Assembly: GCA_024752435.1 (NCBI GenBank) | Contig: CP103025.1 | Location: 496,001 to 560,000 of the forward strand | Source: Allantophomopsis cytisporea | Lineage: Eukaryota > Ascomycota > Leotiomycetes > Phacidiales > Phacidiaceae | Length of the DNA: 64,000 nt | Direction of reading: 5' to 3' | Shown: positions 20,054 through 33,600 of the stretch, one piece after another | Numbering within the stretch: the first letter of the stretch is position 1 | Layout: each line of letters begins with the position of its first letter | Made by a program: the position numbers and the translations under genes | Notes under the pieces: generated by a model | Told to the model about the DNA's origin: nothing | Seen by the model: only the letters and a program-made list of their open reading frames with translations | Database searches by the model: none

Positions 20054-22768
20054 ATGAAGTTCTCGCACAGTATTCAGTTCAATGCTGTCCCAGATTGGAG
20101 CAGTCATTACATCGCCTACAGCAATCTGAAAAAGCTGTAAGTCCCCCCAGAGTTTAACTCCAGAAGGAGGAGAAAAAGAAAAGGTAGTGAGCAATGATAA
20201 GGATCTAGGGGCTAACGCGTGTCCCGTAGAATCTACCAGCTCGAAAGAACAGTCCATCGATCGGGCGCCCCCCAAGATGCCGAATCCTCGCCGCTCCTCA
20301 ATGGTTCTCCCGATCCAGACGAGGTCTTCTCGCGAACTCTCGATACAGAAATGGAGAAGATTTCTTCGTTCTACCAACTGAAAGAGCTCGAGATCTATGG
20401 CGAAGTCTCCGACTTTCTGCGGGATGAAGAATCTTATGAGGCCGAGGGACATGGGGAGTGGGACGGTCCCGAGAATATGCGCCCTACCAGTCGCGGCAAG
20501 GCCAGTGATAGACGCGGAAGCATGTATCGCAGCTTTCTGAGCGCGAGACGACCAAGCACCGTGAGCAGGTCTATTGAAGAGGGTGCTGATAGTGATGACG
20601 ATGAGGCGGACGAGACTGCCGCGTTGAATAAGTCACGTCCTAATACCGGAAAGAGAAGTAAGAGCGCGGCCCATGATAATAATCTGGGAGCGTCGGGTTA
20701 TGAGGATATGCGGGCATCGACGGAATTCTCCAAGTCTGTGAGACGGAATAGTCAGAGCTATGACGATTATGCTGAGCAGGCTTTCTCTACACTCTATTCT
20801 TCCGGTATTACCTTGAAGAAGCGTGCTATCAGTCTCTATGTGCAGCTCTGTGAGCTGAAATCCTTCATTCAGCTCAACAAGACTGGTTTCTCAAAGGTGC
20901 TCAAGAAGTACGATAAAATCTGCGGTCGCAGTCTGAAGTCTAAATATATGGAGACTGTCGTCTCCCCTGCCTACCCGTTCCGAGAGGACACAATGAAGCA
21001 TGTGGAGGAGAACATTGCTAAGATGGAACAAGCTTATGCAGATGTTGTCACTGGAGGCGATATTGCGACTGCTAAGAAAGAGCTGCGTCTACATTTGAGA
21101 GAGCATGTGGTCTGGGAGAGAAATACTGTTTGGAGAGAAATGATTGGCATTGAGAGAAAGGCACAAGCTGCGAACATGGGCTTGAGGCGCACCTTGCTTG
21201 GCCCGGATAATGATCCGGCGACAGCAAGGTTACAGGGTGATGATGATAATGCTGGGGATATGAAGGAATTATTTACTCCTGTGGGAAGAGTCAGATGCCC
21301 AAGTTGGCTGCTCAGCTCCACTATTTTCACCCTTATTGGTATTGTTGCTGTCTTCTTCGTCCTCATATTTGTGCCTATCATGAAGAAGCCAGAACAGCAA
21401 AATTGCTTGGCCATGTTGGTTTTTGTAAGCTTGTTATGGGCTACTGAAGTAAGTCTTCGTTCTGCCGTAACCAGGATCATAAGATGCTAACATATATAGG
21501 TTATCCCACTTTTCGTTACCTCTCTCCTCATTCCCTTCCTCTGTGTAGTCTTGAGAGTCGTCCGATCAGACGATAAACCTCATCACCGCCTTGCGACAAA
21601 AGCAGCCACCAGTTATGTCTTTAGCGCAATGTGGACTCCGGTCATTATGTTGCTCCTTGGTGGGTTTGCTATTGCTGCTGCGCTCTCCAAGTATGACATC
21701 GCCAAACGTATAGCTACTTTTGTACTCAGCAAAGCCGGTACTCGACCACGTACCGTGCTCGTGACGAACATGTTCGTTGCCGCATTTGCAAGTATGTGGA
21801 TTAGCAACGTCGCTGCACCAGTTCTCTGCTTCTCTATCATTCAGCCAATGCTACGCAACCTCCCATCTGATTCGAACATGTCGAAGGCTTTGATCCTTGG
21901 TATTGCCCTTGCTTCTAATGTTGGCGGTATGCTCTCTCCCATTGCATCGCCACAGAATATCATTGCCCTACAAAACATGTCACCTCAACCCTCCTGGGGC
22001 GTCTGGTTTTTCATTTCCATCCCCGTGGGCATAATTTCAATCATCGCCATCTGGTTACTCCTCCTTTTGACCTTCAAGCCTGGTCGAAACACCACCATTG
22101 TCCCTATCCGCCCGGTTCGTGACCGCTTCACCGGCGTTCAATGGTTCATCTCACTCGTCACTCTCGGCACCATCGTTCTCTGGTGCTTCTCGCACCAAAT
22201 GGAAGACGTCTTTGGCGACATGGGAGTCATCGCCATCATTCCCCTCGTTCTCTTCTTCGGCACCGGCATCCTCACCAAAGAAGACTTCAATAACTTCCTC
22301 TGGACCATCATCATCCTGGCCGCCGGTGGTCTCTCCCTCGGCAAAGCCGTCAACTCCTCCGGGCTCCTTCACACCATCGCCACGGCCATCACAGAAAAGA
22401 CAAACGGCATGTCTCTCTACGGCGTACTCGTGGTCTTCGCCTCCCTCATCCTCGTCGTCGCAACCTTCATCTCCCACACTGTCGCTGCACTCATCATTCT
22501 CCCGCTCGTCGCTCAGGTAGGCAAGGGCATGGAGACGCCGCATCCAAACCTCCTCGTCATGGGTTCTGCCCTCATGTGCTCTGCCGCTATGGGACTCCCT
22601 ACATCCGGCTTCCCGAATATGACGGCTATCATGATGGAGGATACGCAGACTGGTCAGAGGTATTTGCAGGTTAAGCACTTCATCAGTAGGGGTATTCCTA
22701 GTAGTGTTTTGGCGCTTGCTGTCGTTGTTACGGTGGGGTATGGGTTGATGCTTGTTGTAGGGTTGTAG
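20054..22768 (+). CDS. PHO90: SPX-domain low-affinity phosphate permease (Pho87/Pho90 type)
   Basis: Exons 20054-20136, 20230-21448 and 21500-22768 total 2571 nt (856 residues). The start was chosen because MKFSHSIQFNAVPDW is the canonical SPX N-terminus. The SPX domain spans about residues 1-290, with the lysine-rich inositol-pyrophosphate-binding helix LNKTGFSKVLKKYDK at about 243-257. It is interrupted by a long acidic/Ser-rich linker (about 110-195: DSDDDEADE, many Ser/Arg). From about residue 395 to the end there are around a dozen hydrophobic segments of the divalent anion:sodium symporter (ArsB/NhaD-like) fold, including SNVAAPVLCF, SNVGGMLSPIASPQN and GLPTSGFPNM. It imports phosphate; SPX proteins sense cellular phosphate through inositol pyrophosphates. 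Pho91-like vacuolar exporters are close relatives, so plasma-membrane location is an inference. Confidence 0.92.
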
Positions 22769-23822
22769 AGTGGATTCTAGACTGAGAACTTTTGGGCTTT
22801 GTTTTGATGGTTTAGTACGGTGTATTATATATTCGATGTGTTTACGGTTGAGGGTGGTAGTGACTATCGAAATCCGTCTTGATAAAGACTTGATGTTGTT
22901 GAATTTTATGACTTCATACTACGTACAACCCTAACTTGTGAGCCCTTGGAGTGAATGTCGAGATTTTCTTGCTTGATATTAATGTTAGTCTGTTGTCGTG
23001 CTTTCTGTGGCAATCGCTTGATGTTCGTTACATTCTGGCCTATACCTGTTACGAAATGAGGAGGTCTGGGCTCTTGAGTCTGGGGAAATCTCTCGTTGGG
23101 ATGGAATATACAGGGTGACTCAAACTTCAGCAAAATTATTAGCTTGAGATAAGGTACGATCTGTTTTCCGAGGAATGTAATGTTTTGTTTTACTATCATG
23201 TACACTGTGCAATCGCCATTCCCAAGGGATTCAGCTCGTGGCGGACAAAGCCGAGTTATTTTCACACTAAACGTTCTAGAAAACCAAGCATCTGTCATTT
23301 ATGACATAAAATCTAGATGTGATTGGAATTCATATGGCGACTTTAAGTGGTAAATCACTCGATTTTATAGATCAACTAGTGCCAGGAAGTTAAAGAAGTT
23401 GGGGGAACTGACGATCCTACCAATAACCGGGGAACAAAGCACAGCCAAGCACTCCCAGGAAGAAAGCCGTGGGATTCTTTTCACAAATGCGATCCCTCAC
23501 AGTTATCGCGCTTCTCTTCACCCCATTTTCCCCTTCAATTCTCCGACCTGGAAAAGCGTCTTTGCGTGCTATGTAAATGCTTCTGTTCCCTCGGTAGCGC
23601 AGCATCTGCCGTGTCGTGGTCGTCTATGCCGCAACCTTCCCTTGCGAGCACGTTATTTCATGCTTATCATCGTCATTTTGGATCGACGCCGGACTGCTGC
23701 ACCCCTGTATGTACATTGCATTTCGTGCCAACGCCAATATCGACCTCATATATAATGAAGGAAATGCTGCAATTATTTTCGGAGATGGGATTATTATTGA
23801 ATTGTTTCGAGGTTGTGCCATT
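22769..23822. other. Intergenic region and DUR3-like promoter
   Basis: No gene is supported. The frame of the DUR3-like start is open back to 23616, but that extension has no transporter signature. A GATA-type motif is annotated separately. Confidence 0.5.
23662..23669 (-). promoter_or_regulatory. HGATAR-type motif upstream of the DUR3-like gene
   Basis: TGATAAGC on the minus strand, about 155 bp before the ATG at 23823. AreA/GATA regulators control nitrogen-uptake genes including urea permeases in ascomycetes. One site alone is weak evidence. Confidence 0.25.
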
Positions 23823-26223
23823 ATGTCTTCCGCTACGTCGATTACGCCGCCCATCTCTCAGGCTGGCGGATATGTCGTCGTCGTTGTTATTGGGCTTGTC
23901 TTTGCACTGGGTGGGTTTTGAAGACGGGGAATTTTGTGGGGTTGTTTCTTACTTTCTGCAGCAATGGTGTTCGTTACGAAAGTCTTGAAAAAGACTATTG
24001 GGGAGGATAATTCGAAGACCGAGATGTATGTCTATCTTTCTTGTTATCATTGGCGTGGGCTTATTTCAATTGTCAGGTTCCTAACGGCCAATCGAACTGT
24101 GCGCACTGGCTTGACTGCATCTGCTGTTATATCGGTATTGAGTCTCTTCAATCAATTCGACTGCTAGAACTAACAGATAAATAGTCATGGCTCTGGAGTA
24201 CAGCAATGTTGGGTTCCTCCCTTGTCGGTTATAACTATGGAGTGTCTGGACCATTTTGGTTTGCTGCAGGCTGCAGTCCTATGATTGTCTTCTTCTCTCT
24301 ACTCGGAATATCCTGTAAATGGAAAATCCCTGAAGCCCATACGTTATTAGAAATTGTGCGAATTAGATATGGTAATTCCCAGTCTTCAATTCGAAAGAGT
24401 ACTCTTGCTAATATGGAATAGGGACTATTGCACATCTAGTCTATATGTTTCTGTGTCTGGTAAACAATCTTTTTGCAGTAGCTAACATGTTACTCGGAGC
24501 TTCTGCTGCAATCTCTGCTTTGACTGGGATGCACATAATTGCTGCTACATTCCTTTTACCCATTGGAGTGGTAGTCTATACATTTGTTGGAGGCATTAAA
24601 GCAACGTAAGTAACTCTCCTGAACTTCAAGTGACACGCTAACAACTTATGCAGGTTTTTGACCGACTATATCCACACATTTACAATTTTGATTATTTGCT
24701 GTTACTTTTCAGTCAAAGCATTCACCATACCAGAAATCGGATCTGTTGGTAATCTTTACAACTTGGTAGCCTCGGCTTCTGCCCGCAGTCCTATATCTGG
24801 AAACTACGAAGAATCGTTCCTGACAATGACATCGAAGTCTGGAATTTACTTTGCAATTATTCACATAACTACAAACTTCGGACTTGTAATCATGGATACT
24901 GGGTTCTTTGTTAAAGCTTTCTCAGCATCTCCAAAGGCCGTTGTTCCGGGCTATGTCATTGGAGGGATTGCATACTTCGCGATCCCATGGGCACTTGGAA
25001 CACTCATGTCCAGCGTTGCCTTTGGATTGCAGGATAATCCTATCTGGCCAACCTATCCAAGAGCAATGTCCTCCGTAGAAGTCAGCGCTGGTTTGGTCCT
25101 TCCGTATGCAGCCATTGCGATTGCCGGAAAAGGTGGAGCTATTGCGATTCTGCTGGTCACCTTCATGGCTGTGACATCCACATTATCTGCACAAATTATT
25201 GCGGTCTCTTCAATCATCAGTTTCGATATCTATCGTCATTATTTCAAGAGAGCTGCCACTGACAGAGATATCATTCGTTGGAGTCACTACGGGGTTGTTA
25301 TCTTTGCCATCATCGCCGCTGCCTTTAGCACTATGTTGCATTATGTGGGTGTAGATCTAGGTTGGACTCTGTATATGCTTGGTAAGTCCGCTTCTAGCCA
25401 CATCAAAACATGTCTAATCATTCAACAGGAGTCATTACCTGTCCCGGAATCTTCCCAACGGTGTTTACCATCCTATGGAGACAACAAAGCAAGCCAGCTG
25501 CTATCATTGCCCCCCTTCTTGGCATGGCGACAGGGTTATCGGTGTGGCTCGGAAGTGCCCATGCTCTATATGGCTCAGTCAGCATTGCAACGACAGGAGA
25601 ACTTCTTCCCTGCATGTATGGATGCGTAGCTTCTGCGTTCTCACCACTCCCTTACAGTCTCTTGATCACGCTAATCAAGCCACAAAACTTCGACTGGGAT
25701 GACTTCTCCAAAGAAAAGCTCTCTTTCAGCGATGCCTCAACCGTAGGATCTGCGGGTCTAACGTATGATGAAGAGAATGATGAGCCACTGAATCGAAATG
25801 ATCCACGATGGAAACCATATATGCGTCGTTGGACTAAGATCGCTGCAATCTGGAGTGCCGCGACTTTCTTGGGGCATTGGGTACTTTGGCCATTGATTAT
25901 GTATGCTGCCAAGTACATATTCAGTAAAAAGGTAATAGAACTTTCCCCTCATTTCTTTTTAGTAACCTACTAATTATCTTCATCAGTTTTACTATGCCTG
26001 GCTCGTAATCGCAATCATCTGGCTTTGGGGCACATTGTTCATCGCTGGTTTCTACCCATTGATTGATGGGCGAAAACAAATATCTGATATCTTCACTGCT
26101 CTTCGTAGCGGAAAGGGTAAGAAAGCTGTGGACGGGGACTCAGAAGCTGCGAAAGAACCTTCTTCTCCTCAGGGATCGTCTGCTACTTCAGTTGTAGTGC
26201 CAGTATCTGAGAAGAAATCATAG
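23823..26223 (+). CDS. DUR3: DUR3-like urea (and possibly polyamine) permease, sodium:solute symporter family
   Basis: Exons 23823-23910, 23962-24025, 24077-24134, 24185-24371, 24422-24605, 24654-25381, 25429-25931 and 25987-26223 total 2049 nt (682 residues), close to fungal Dur3. All seven introns are GT..AG and 48-55 nt. Hydrophobic segments run through the whole protein. Signature stretches include TANRTVRTGLTASAVIS, GPFWFAAGCSPMIVFFSLL, KIPEAHTLLEIVRIRYG, NNLFAVANMLLGASAA and TFLTDYIHTFTILIICCYFS, all typical of fungal urea active transporters. It would import urea across the plasma membrane with protons. The start MSSATSITPPISQAGGY was chosen because conservation begins there. The tail is Ser/Glu/Lys-rich. 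Fungi often have several DUR3 paralogues, so the exact substrate is not certain. Confidence 0.9.
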
Positions 26224-26473
26224 GTTGGACGGCTCAAAGGAAACACTCTAGAAGTAGATATTATGAGCACAAGAAACGCTATTTTAATATGGAATTTGTC
26301 AAACTTCCTGACTTTTAACTTACTCAAGTCGACCAGTATTCGCCTAGCATACAGTTTGCACACTCAGTCACATTTATCTACCCTTGTTCTCCAGTTGCAC
26401 TGTGGATTTTTGCAATATTTTGATTAAACAATTGGATGATTAAGAAAATTAAGACAGCTACAATCTGTGTGAT

Positions 26474-28797
26474 CTACTCCCGTTGCTTCCGAGCCTTTTC
26501 CCCGTATAACTCTTCGAATGTGGCATCTTCCCCAATACATATCCTATAGGCAGTCTTCGCATATTTCTTTGCCCTTTCAGATAGATGCGGTGCTACAATT
26601 TCATACGCAGTCCAGAGGTGCACGAATGCCTCAACCACTCCATCAAACATCAATCCCCATTTGACAACCTTCAGCGATGCGGGACTTGGAAGTTGACCAC
26701 CTTGGATCATGAACCCCAGGGATTCGAGCATACTCAGTGCCAGCTGTATGACTTTCTCCGCCCTGTTCTGCTCTGCATAAATCCGCGTCAGCAATAGGTA
26801 TGCAGAACAGAGTGCGATCCGGGGAACTGTGCTAGCCGGCGACTTGTATGTTTTCTCCATTGCTGCCAACAGTCGCTCGATCCTTGCGGTATCAACACAT
26901 GTAGTCATCTCGATCATGGATTCAAGGTCTCCACGTAGCAGTTCTCGCTTTCGAAGTAACTTAGTAGTTGTAGCTTTCATGTCGAAGCAGATTGAACAAT
27001 TGCATGTGAAGCCCCAGTTCTTTAGCCCGTCCTGCGTGGCTTGGTAGTTGGAACTTTCAGGAACCTTGTACCAGAAGAAAAGCTCTGTGTTGGCAGGTAG
27101 ATCTTGAGTGGCGTGAATGAGTTGCAGGTCGCCAATGAAGCTACGGCGAGCATTACTGAAACATGAGTGGTTGATATATGATGCCTTGATCCAGATGCCG
27201 GTGGAATGATTACGTCCTTTTCCCACTTTTACTGGTTTGGTGTAATTCTGGAGTGAGGTTATGGGGCTGCCGAAGACGTTGTGTGAAATGATATGATCTA
27301 TGAGGAATCTAGAATCAGGCTCGCTATTAGTATGCTGGAAAGATTGATTATTAGGATGTGACCCACGTATCTATTATTGGTTTACCATCGACCTCAGTGG
27401 TATTGGCTGCATTGTACGAGCCATGGTGTAACGCTGTCAGATCTGCTTGAAGCGAAGGATTGTGTGCAATTTTTTGCACAATTGCTGATAATAACTCAGC
27501 CTGCGTGCCTAAAAGCATGCGATTTGTTTCGAGATTCATAAGAAGTGATACAGTTGATCCCTTCTCCGGCTCTCTTTCATTTGCATAGCAGTGAACAAAT
27601 GCTTTCTCGCAAAGCAGAAGATTCCCAGCCTGGACATCTTTTGTCGTAAAGAGCCCACGTCCGCGCCCAGCAGAAGCCTTGACAGTAACCGGGCCAAAAA
27701 AAGTGGCGTGATCTAGATCTGGGCGTATCTGATCAGCCAGCTCATCGTAAATAGCTTTGAAATCGAAAGTGCCAGTTTGTTGCTCCTGTACTCGACAAGT
27801 TGCCCTTTTCAGACTATCCGCAGCAGAAAGGTTTTTTGGAAACTTCTCGCAGAGTACCATAAGGATGTCTCTACATTCTTGGAATCTTTCAAGTTTATAT
27901 AGAGCTTGAGCCGCACGATATAATGCCTTTTCTGAAGCTGCTGATGGGAATTCTAGGCAGTTGGTGTCAGCTAGAGCTGCATCAAATCTGTGAGTATTCA
28001 GGTACGCTTGAGCGCGGTTAAGGCGTATGATTGTTTCCTCTTGAGTTGAGTGAGGACATCGTAAAGCAGAAGTGTAACTGAAAAGTTAGTTTGAAGACAT
28101 TGTATGTTGATGACTGATAATACCTATCAATTGCCAAGTAATACTCTCTTCTTTTCATGGCTTCATTGCCTTCTCTCTTCCAGTTCTCTGCGCTTTCATC
28201 TAAGTCATGGACTCGTTCGCGCCATTGCGGAGGAATTCTTGAGTCATCCATTCCAATCCAGGTGACATCACTCACATGATCGACCCGTAATCCATATTCT
28301 CCATCGCTCATGATCTTGAAGTACGGTTCTTTGACGAGAACGACGTCTTTCTCTTTGAGAATATCTGTTGCAGTCCTTATCATCTCATCAACTTGATGAT
28401 ACAATTGTAGCAATGTTGCATCCTGCCTTTGATCTTCTGCTATGGCCATGACTGCCGTCATTCTATCTGGTGGAGTGATCATTCGGAGAAGAATGTAAGC
28501 GCCACGATGGTGAGTTTCGAGCTTAAGATCCTGAATATAAAGCGGTTTCAGGTCTTGCAAAGAGGCGATTGATGGTGGGTAAGAAGGTGGAAGGAAGGAT
28601 GAGTGGCATTGAAACTTTCCGAGTTTCGTCATCTGGCTCATCGCACATTTCATATTAAACTTGTACACTAGCTCTTGCTGCGATTTCCTATCTTTAGGGA
28701 TCTCGCCTCGACGCGTGCTTGCCACCCGAAGAGTGGTCTTTTGCTGTTCCAACACCTGAAAATACTCTTTCACAGACGATACATCTTGTATATCCAT
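26474..28797 (-). CDS. TPR and SET domain protein (SMYD-like, fungal)
   Basis: Exons 28797-28124, 28077-27367 and 27308-26474 total 2220 nt (739 residues). The N-terminal 190 residues are family-specific. A TPR-like helical region follows (about 200-300: ENWKREGNEAMKRREYYLAID, then LNRAQAYLNTHRFDAALAD and ALYRAAQALYKLERFQECRD). The SET domain starts with GRGRGLFTTKDVQAG at about residue 365. It continues after the second intron with the S-adenosylmethionine-site motif YINHSCFSNA at about 505, and ELFFWY. A CxCxxC post-SET-like segment (FTCNCSICFD) comes next, then C-terminal helices. It is predicted to be a lysine methyltransferase; the MYND finger of animal SMYDs is absent. The target, histone or other, is unknown. 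Confidence 0.85.
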
Positions 28798-30620
28798 TTT
28801 GAAGTTGTGAACTCTATGAAGAAAAGAGTGTGGTGTGAAGAGATATCTGCGAGATTTAAGAGGAATCTTGTGGAATCAAGTACTGAAGAAATGATGAGCG
28901 CCTCCACTGGGTCTCTACAAGTTGTTTATATTGCAAAATTGGTCCAATCCGCCTGGCACATTGACCAAATATGCGTGCCAATATCTAGGTCCGTTTAAAA
29001 CAGTCCGAGTGAAGCGAGGGAAGTTCAACAGCTATCTTAGAACTCGTACGAACTCTGAGGTCTATTTCACACTTCCTACCTATGCATTGCACAGCAGCTT
29101 AGCACAGGTAGTTAAAAGGTACCCTTCTATAAGTCGCCCGCTGCATTTGCAGCGACAACACATTAAAACAGAACCTATGCGTTAGCCTTTTATTGGGTAT
29201 CATCTACTGAGCCATAACCTTAATGTCAAAGTTTCCGAAGGGACAATTTTCACAGACCTTTTAGTTTGACAAAACTTACGGGAAAGACTTTCCATACTGT
29301 GGCCCTGTCGAAGCCTGCAAGTACCCTTGCAATCAACGCCAAAAAGTCGACCCTTCACACCTGCTGGTGCCCATTTCCTACGTAGCACACAGCCTTACAT
29401 ATCATCCGGGTTTGTGAGCGAAAGCAATATTCTCACGGCTGTAGTGTGCGCTGTTCATGCATGCATAAGAAGCCAAACATTGATAGCTGAATAGTTGTTG
29501 GAAGCACATAGGACGTTCGTAACAAGGCGGGGCGAATGATTCAAGGTAACAGTCATCACATCAAAATTTCGAAGGAGCCTACACACTCACTTGCTTTCAG
29601 CGTGCACGTGATCCACATGTATGTATGCGTTCCCTCATTGCTACACTCTAATACGCACTACTTTCACACGCACTACGGTATACGACCACTTTGCGTCTAT
29701 CAGCTCTAGTTCAATTAAGCTTAATCTGACCTTGCAAAAATTTTTGTGATCGATGCTGTGTATCTATGAGTCTACTTGTTATCAAGTATATATTCAGCGT
29801 ACACATTATAAGACATGGTCACCGCGCTTCGTTCAGTCTCTGCAGCTCTCAGCGATGTGTTCTGGCAACCCTCGATTGCCTCTGAAGAGAGTACCTGAGA
29901 AACCAATAGTGCCGTGCATTAATGATTTGACAATAATCTCGCGCCTTGCATCTCAGATTTTAGTCAAAGGCCAATCGATGTGCAGGGCTGTTTGACAGAC
30001 CAAGGGCAAGTCGAAATCTCGAAATTGAGTTTATTGGCACATGTCAAAGCTTCACTCGTAGCAAATGAAGTCGTAACAAATGAACCAACTTTAATGTTAT
30101 TTGCTTTCATGGCACGAGTATGATACGAAATAACCCCGGCACTTAGAAAAGCGAAGTACCACAGCAGATTACTATTAAGAGGGCTGGCTCCCGTGGTTAC
30201 ATTCAAAGTAATATCAATGCCTGAGCAGAGGGCTGTGGTTGATATGTGAGGTAGTGCTTTCTTTCGCTTGTTTGTCATTGACAACCAAATATTGTACGCA
30301 CATAAATTTCAGATGTATTCGGACATGGTAACTCTAAGGAACAACATTCATTGACTATGATTATCTATCAATCACTTAAGCTTTACCTATGAACTATTGT
30401 ACGTGGCACTCTTGTAAGAGATATGTGTAATGGCACAGAAAAACATATATATATATATATATATGTTAGTTGCCTGGCGCCGATTAAAAAATCGGGTTCT
30501 TCTCTTCTGCCTACACTTGACTAGCAGTGTTGTTTTACTTGATCGTAACCCTTCATCAAAACACATCCGTTCCACGCGTTATTCTTCAATAGGGTGAAGC
30601 CACCTTTCTTACATTTATTC
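28798..30620. other. Intergenic region, divergent promoters
   Basis: It separates the minus-strand SET gene from the plus-strand giant gene. No coding signal is convincing. A (TA)n run of about ten repeats lies at 30444-30464. Confidence 0.6.
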
Positions 30621-33600
30621 ATGGCTTCTTCTGTGTCTTTCTTGGAGCTACTATTCAACCACGTTGTGTTACCTCCACAACTTCCCGGTAGACAAGATCC
30701 TAGTCTTGTTGAGATCGAATCTGCCCTCCTTGAACGTCTTTCGAATGCTACTCATACCCTGAAATACCTTACACAGAGCAACTATTGGGATTCGCTTTGT
30801 CATGTACTCCAAGTCTGCAAGACTTTGAATTCTGGCAGGAAGCTTAACAAGGAATCGCTTCTCAAGGGGTTTCAAGATCTGAATCACAGAGATCTATTGG
30901 TTCTTCATGTCGCAGAACAGAATGCAGCTTTACTCATCAGGAGACATAGAGAGTGAGTAGTCCAGATATCTAGATGTTGTCTGTATAACTCATTTACATG
31001 TCGGCTAACCCGATTCTTCTCAAAGTGAACAGGGTGACAGCGTCATTTTTGAAGCATTTGAGGCATCTCCGCCATCTGATGTGGTCCTCGGTGCCCAGAA
31101 TGCGCTTGTTTGGGAAATTCCTGGGCATTCAGTCGCCATTCCTTTGTCAGAATTCAACAATATCTCATTTCAGCATGAGCTTGCTACCTTTCTCGAGCAA
31201 GCCAGTATTGAGTCGATTAAGAAGTTTGCAGCACACACACAGAAAGCTGGATCTTTGATGCTCACGAATCGCCACACTGCTGATCCATCACTGATCTCAA
31301 ATATACTCATGACCCTACTCGAAGCCAACGGTCATCGTATCGAAACTTCAACAATGAGAAAACGCGTAAGAGACGATGTCTGCTGGACTGATGGTGCAGA
31401 GAAGCCGTGGAGGAGATGTGCTTTCTGGCTTGTGCTTCGTGTAGCCTCTCAACGACATCTGTGCACTCTATATGGTGCCGACAGAGGGCGGATTTACTAC
31501 AAATTCCTGATGTGTCATCTACATGCGAGTTTGATGGAAGACACAGTCAACCACCTCCATCCCGAAGTGATGGTTTTCCTCAAGGCGAAGCTATGTCGTC
31601 GCCTCGATAAGCTAGAGGTCGAAATTGAAACTTCTACAAACCCACTGCGAGATGTATATGAGTCATTGTTTAGGGTATTGCAGCGAAGGTTTAACGAAGC
31701 AACTCTGAAGGTATCCGAACGCATAGAGACAGCGTGGGACAGATTCAAGAAAGCGATGAAAAGACCCATAGCTCCTATCCAATGCAAGGCGAACAAAACC
31801 GACTTGGAGTTAAAGCTTCATAACAGTTTCTCTCATCTCCAGCGAGTTCTTTCACAGAGATACCATGGATTGCAAGGACCATCTCCAATCAAAGTGTACC
31901 AGGAGTATATGTACTACAGCAAAGTAAAATCAGACATCGCTAATTTCAACCATCGCTACTGGGGACTAGAGAGGATTGAAAAGGAGATCGAACTCCGGAG
32001 TACTGTACTGCCAACTTCGAGGGCAGCATCTCAGCAACAGTGCATAGAGATTTCACATACGGTCAACTCATACCTGACAGCGGCGATGGGTGCATATGAG
32101 GATAACCCTGAGCAGAAGAGTATTATGCTATTGACAATTATGGAACTCTGGATGTCAATGGATCAGTGTGCTATCCAAAGCTTCAGTCCATTGAGATCCT
32201 ACCATTCGAGTTTCCCATCCGAGATGCTAGATGTCCTTCACTTACTCAACTCACATGACTTGTATCGTCTACTACAAATACAAACGTATCTTCAGGATAG
32301 AAATACCGTCTGCACCTCAAAGATGACCATTTTCAATGATCCTACAAGAGGATGCTTCGCCGAACGATACTTCGAAGACTCCCCTGAGTCACCAGCATTC
32401 CAAACCCTCCTCCACGAAATCAAAGCCAAAGCTGAGAGTGATCGTCGTAACAAAGAAGATGAATGGAGAAAAGCGAGCATCAAGTATGAGAGCCTCATGA
32501 AGAACATATCGCAGATCACTTGCACCTACACAAGGGACATTAACCAACCGCTTCGTTTGGTTCATAGCAATGAAACCTGTTCAAAATGTATCATGGAACG
32601 ACAAGCCCAAAGAATGTCCATCAGGGTTCATGAGGATCCTCTTCCAAGTGATCCCATCTTTCAAAAGGCCATCGTGTTCGAACTTCGCTGCCCTGAGGCT
32701 TTTGCGGCATATCGTGATACTACCTGGAGAATACTTTCTACGTTAGGTCGCCCCGAGCTGGTAAAGCAAGCCGAGCCTCGAGTAATGCTACACACTTACT
32801 CTGAATTACATAGGTTTTCCATCGCAAAGTCATGTGATGTATCTCTAGCAGCAAGAAAAAAGTCCATCTTGCAAACGCATCTAGCAAATGTTCGGTTTCC
32901 TACCAATCTGGACAAAGTCTGCCTTCCAAATCCACTACATTTCATTTATTACGATGCACATAGGAAGTTCTTCCCATCGCAATCAGCGTCGAAACCCACC
33001 TTCGCACATCACTGCCAGATATTTCCCCTCACAAGGTCTGCATTTTCGTTCCTAGAGTCTAGTACTCATTTTTCTGTTGATGCAGACGGTCCTTCTTCGT
33101 ATGAGGTTGTCACCAGCCAAACACGTTGTCCTCCAGGCTTGAATGTACACGAATTTATGGCCTATCAAACGCTCTTCTCCGGCAAACAACGTCGCTGGCT
33201 CTCCATACTTCTGGAGCTTGGATCGTCAAATCTTAACTTCAGTACTCAGACGATCAGCTCACTTGTGTGTAACCTAGCATCACACGCTGGACCAGCAAAT
33301 GAAGATCCTCTCCGCGTAGTTCACAGAGTCTTTAGAGATGTATCGTTTTGCACGAGGTTGATGCAACAACTTCGTCAACGTCTACATGCTATCTCTTCTA
33401 ACTGGCGTGAAACGAACTGTATGGATATGCTGATAACTCTGATAATAAAGCTCTGTTCTACCGCAACCAACTCTACAACAGTAGCAGAAGCTTCCGAACT
33501 ACTTGAGGAGTCTCGCAGTATTACCTTCAAATGGATTGAGATGTTGCGAGTCGAGATCTACAACGCAACAGACTCTGAAACATATCAGAGGATCTCCCGA

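Noticed and set aside
22098..22678. Long frames on both strands inside the phosphate permease
   Set aside because: Shadows of the transporter exon; compositionally biased Ser/Pro or Asp/Glu runs with no domain.
31033..31050. Alternative acceptor at 31031-31032 for intron 1 of the giant gene
   Set aside because: It would put exon 2 in the wrong frame after the 30952 donor; the acceptor at 31024-31025 restores the conserved reading frame.
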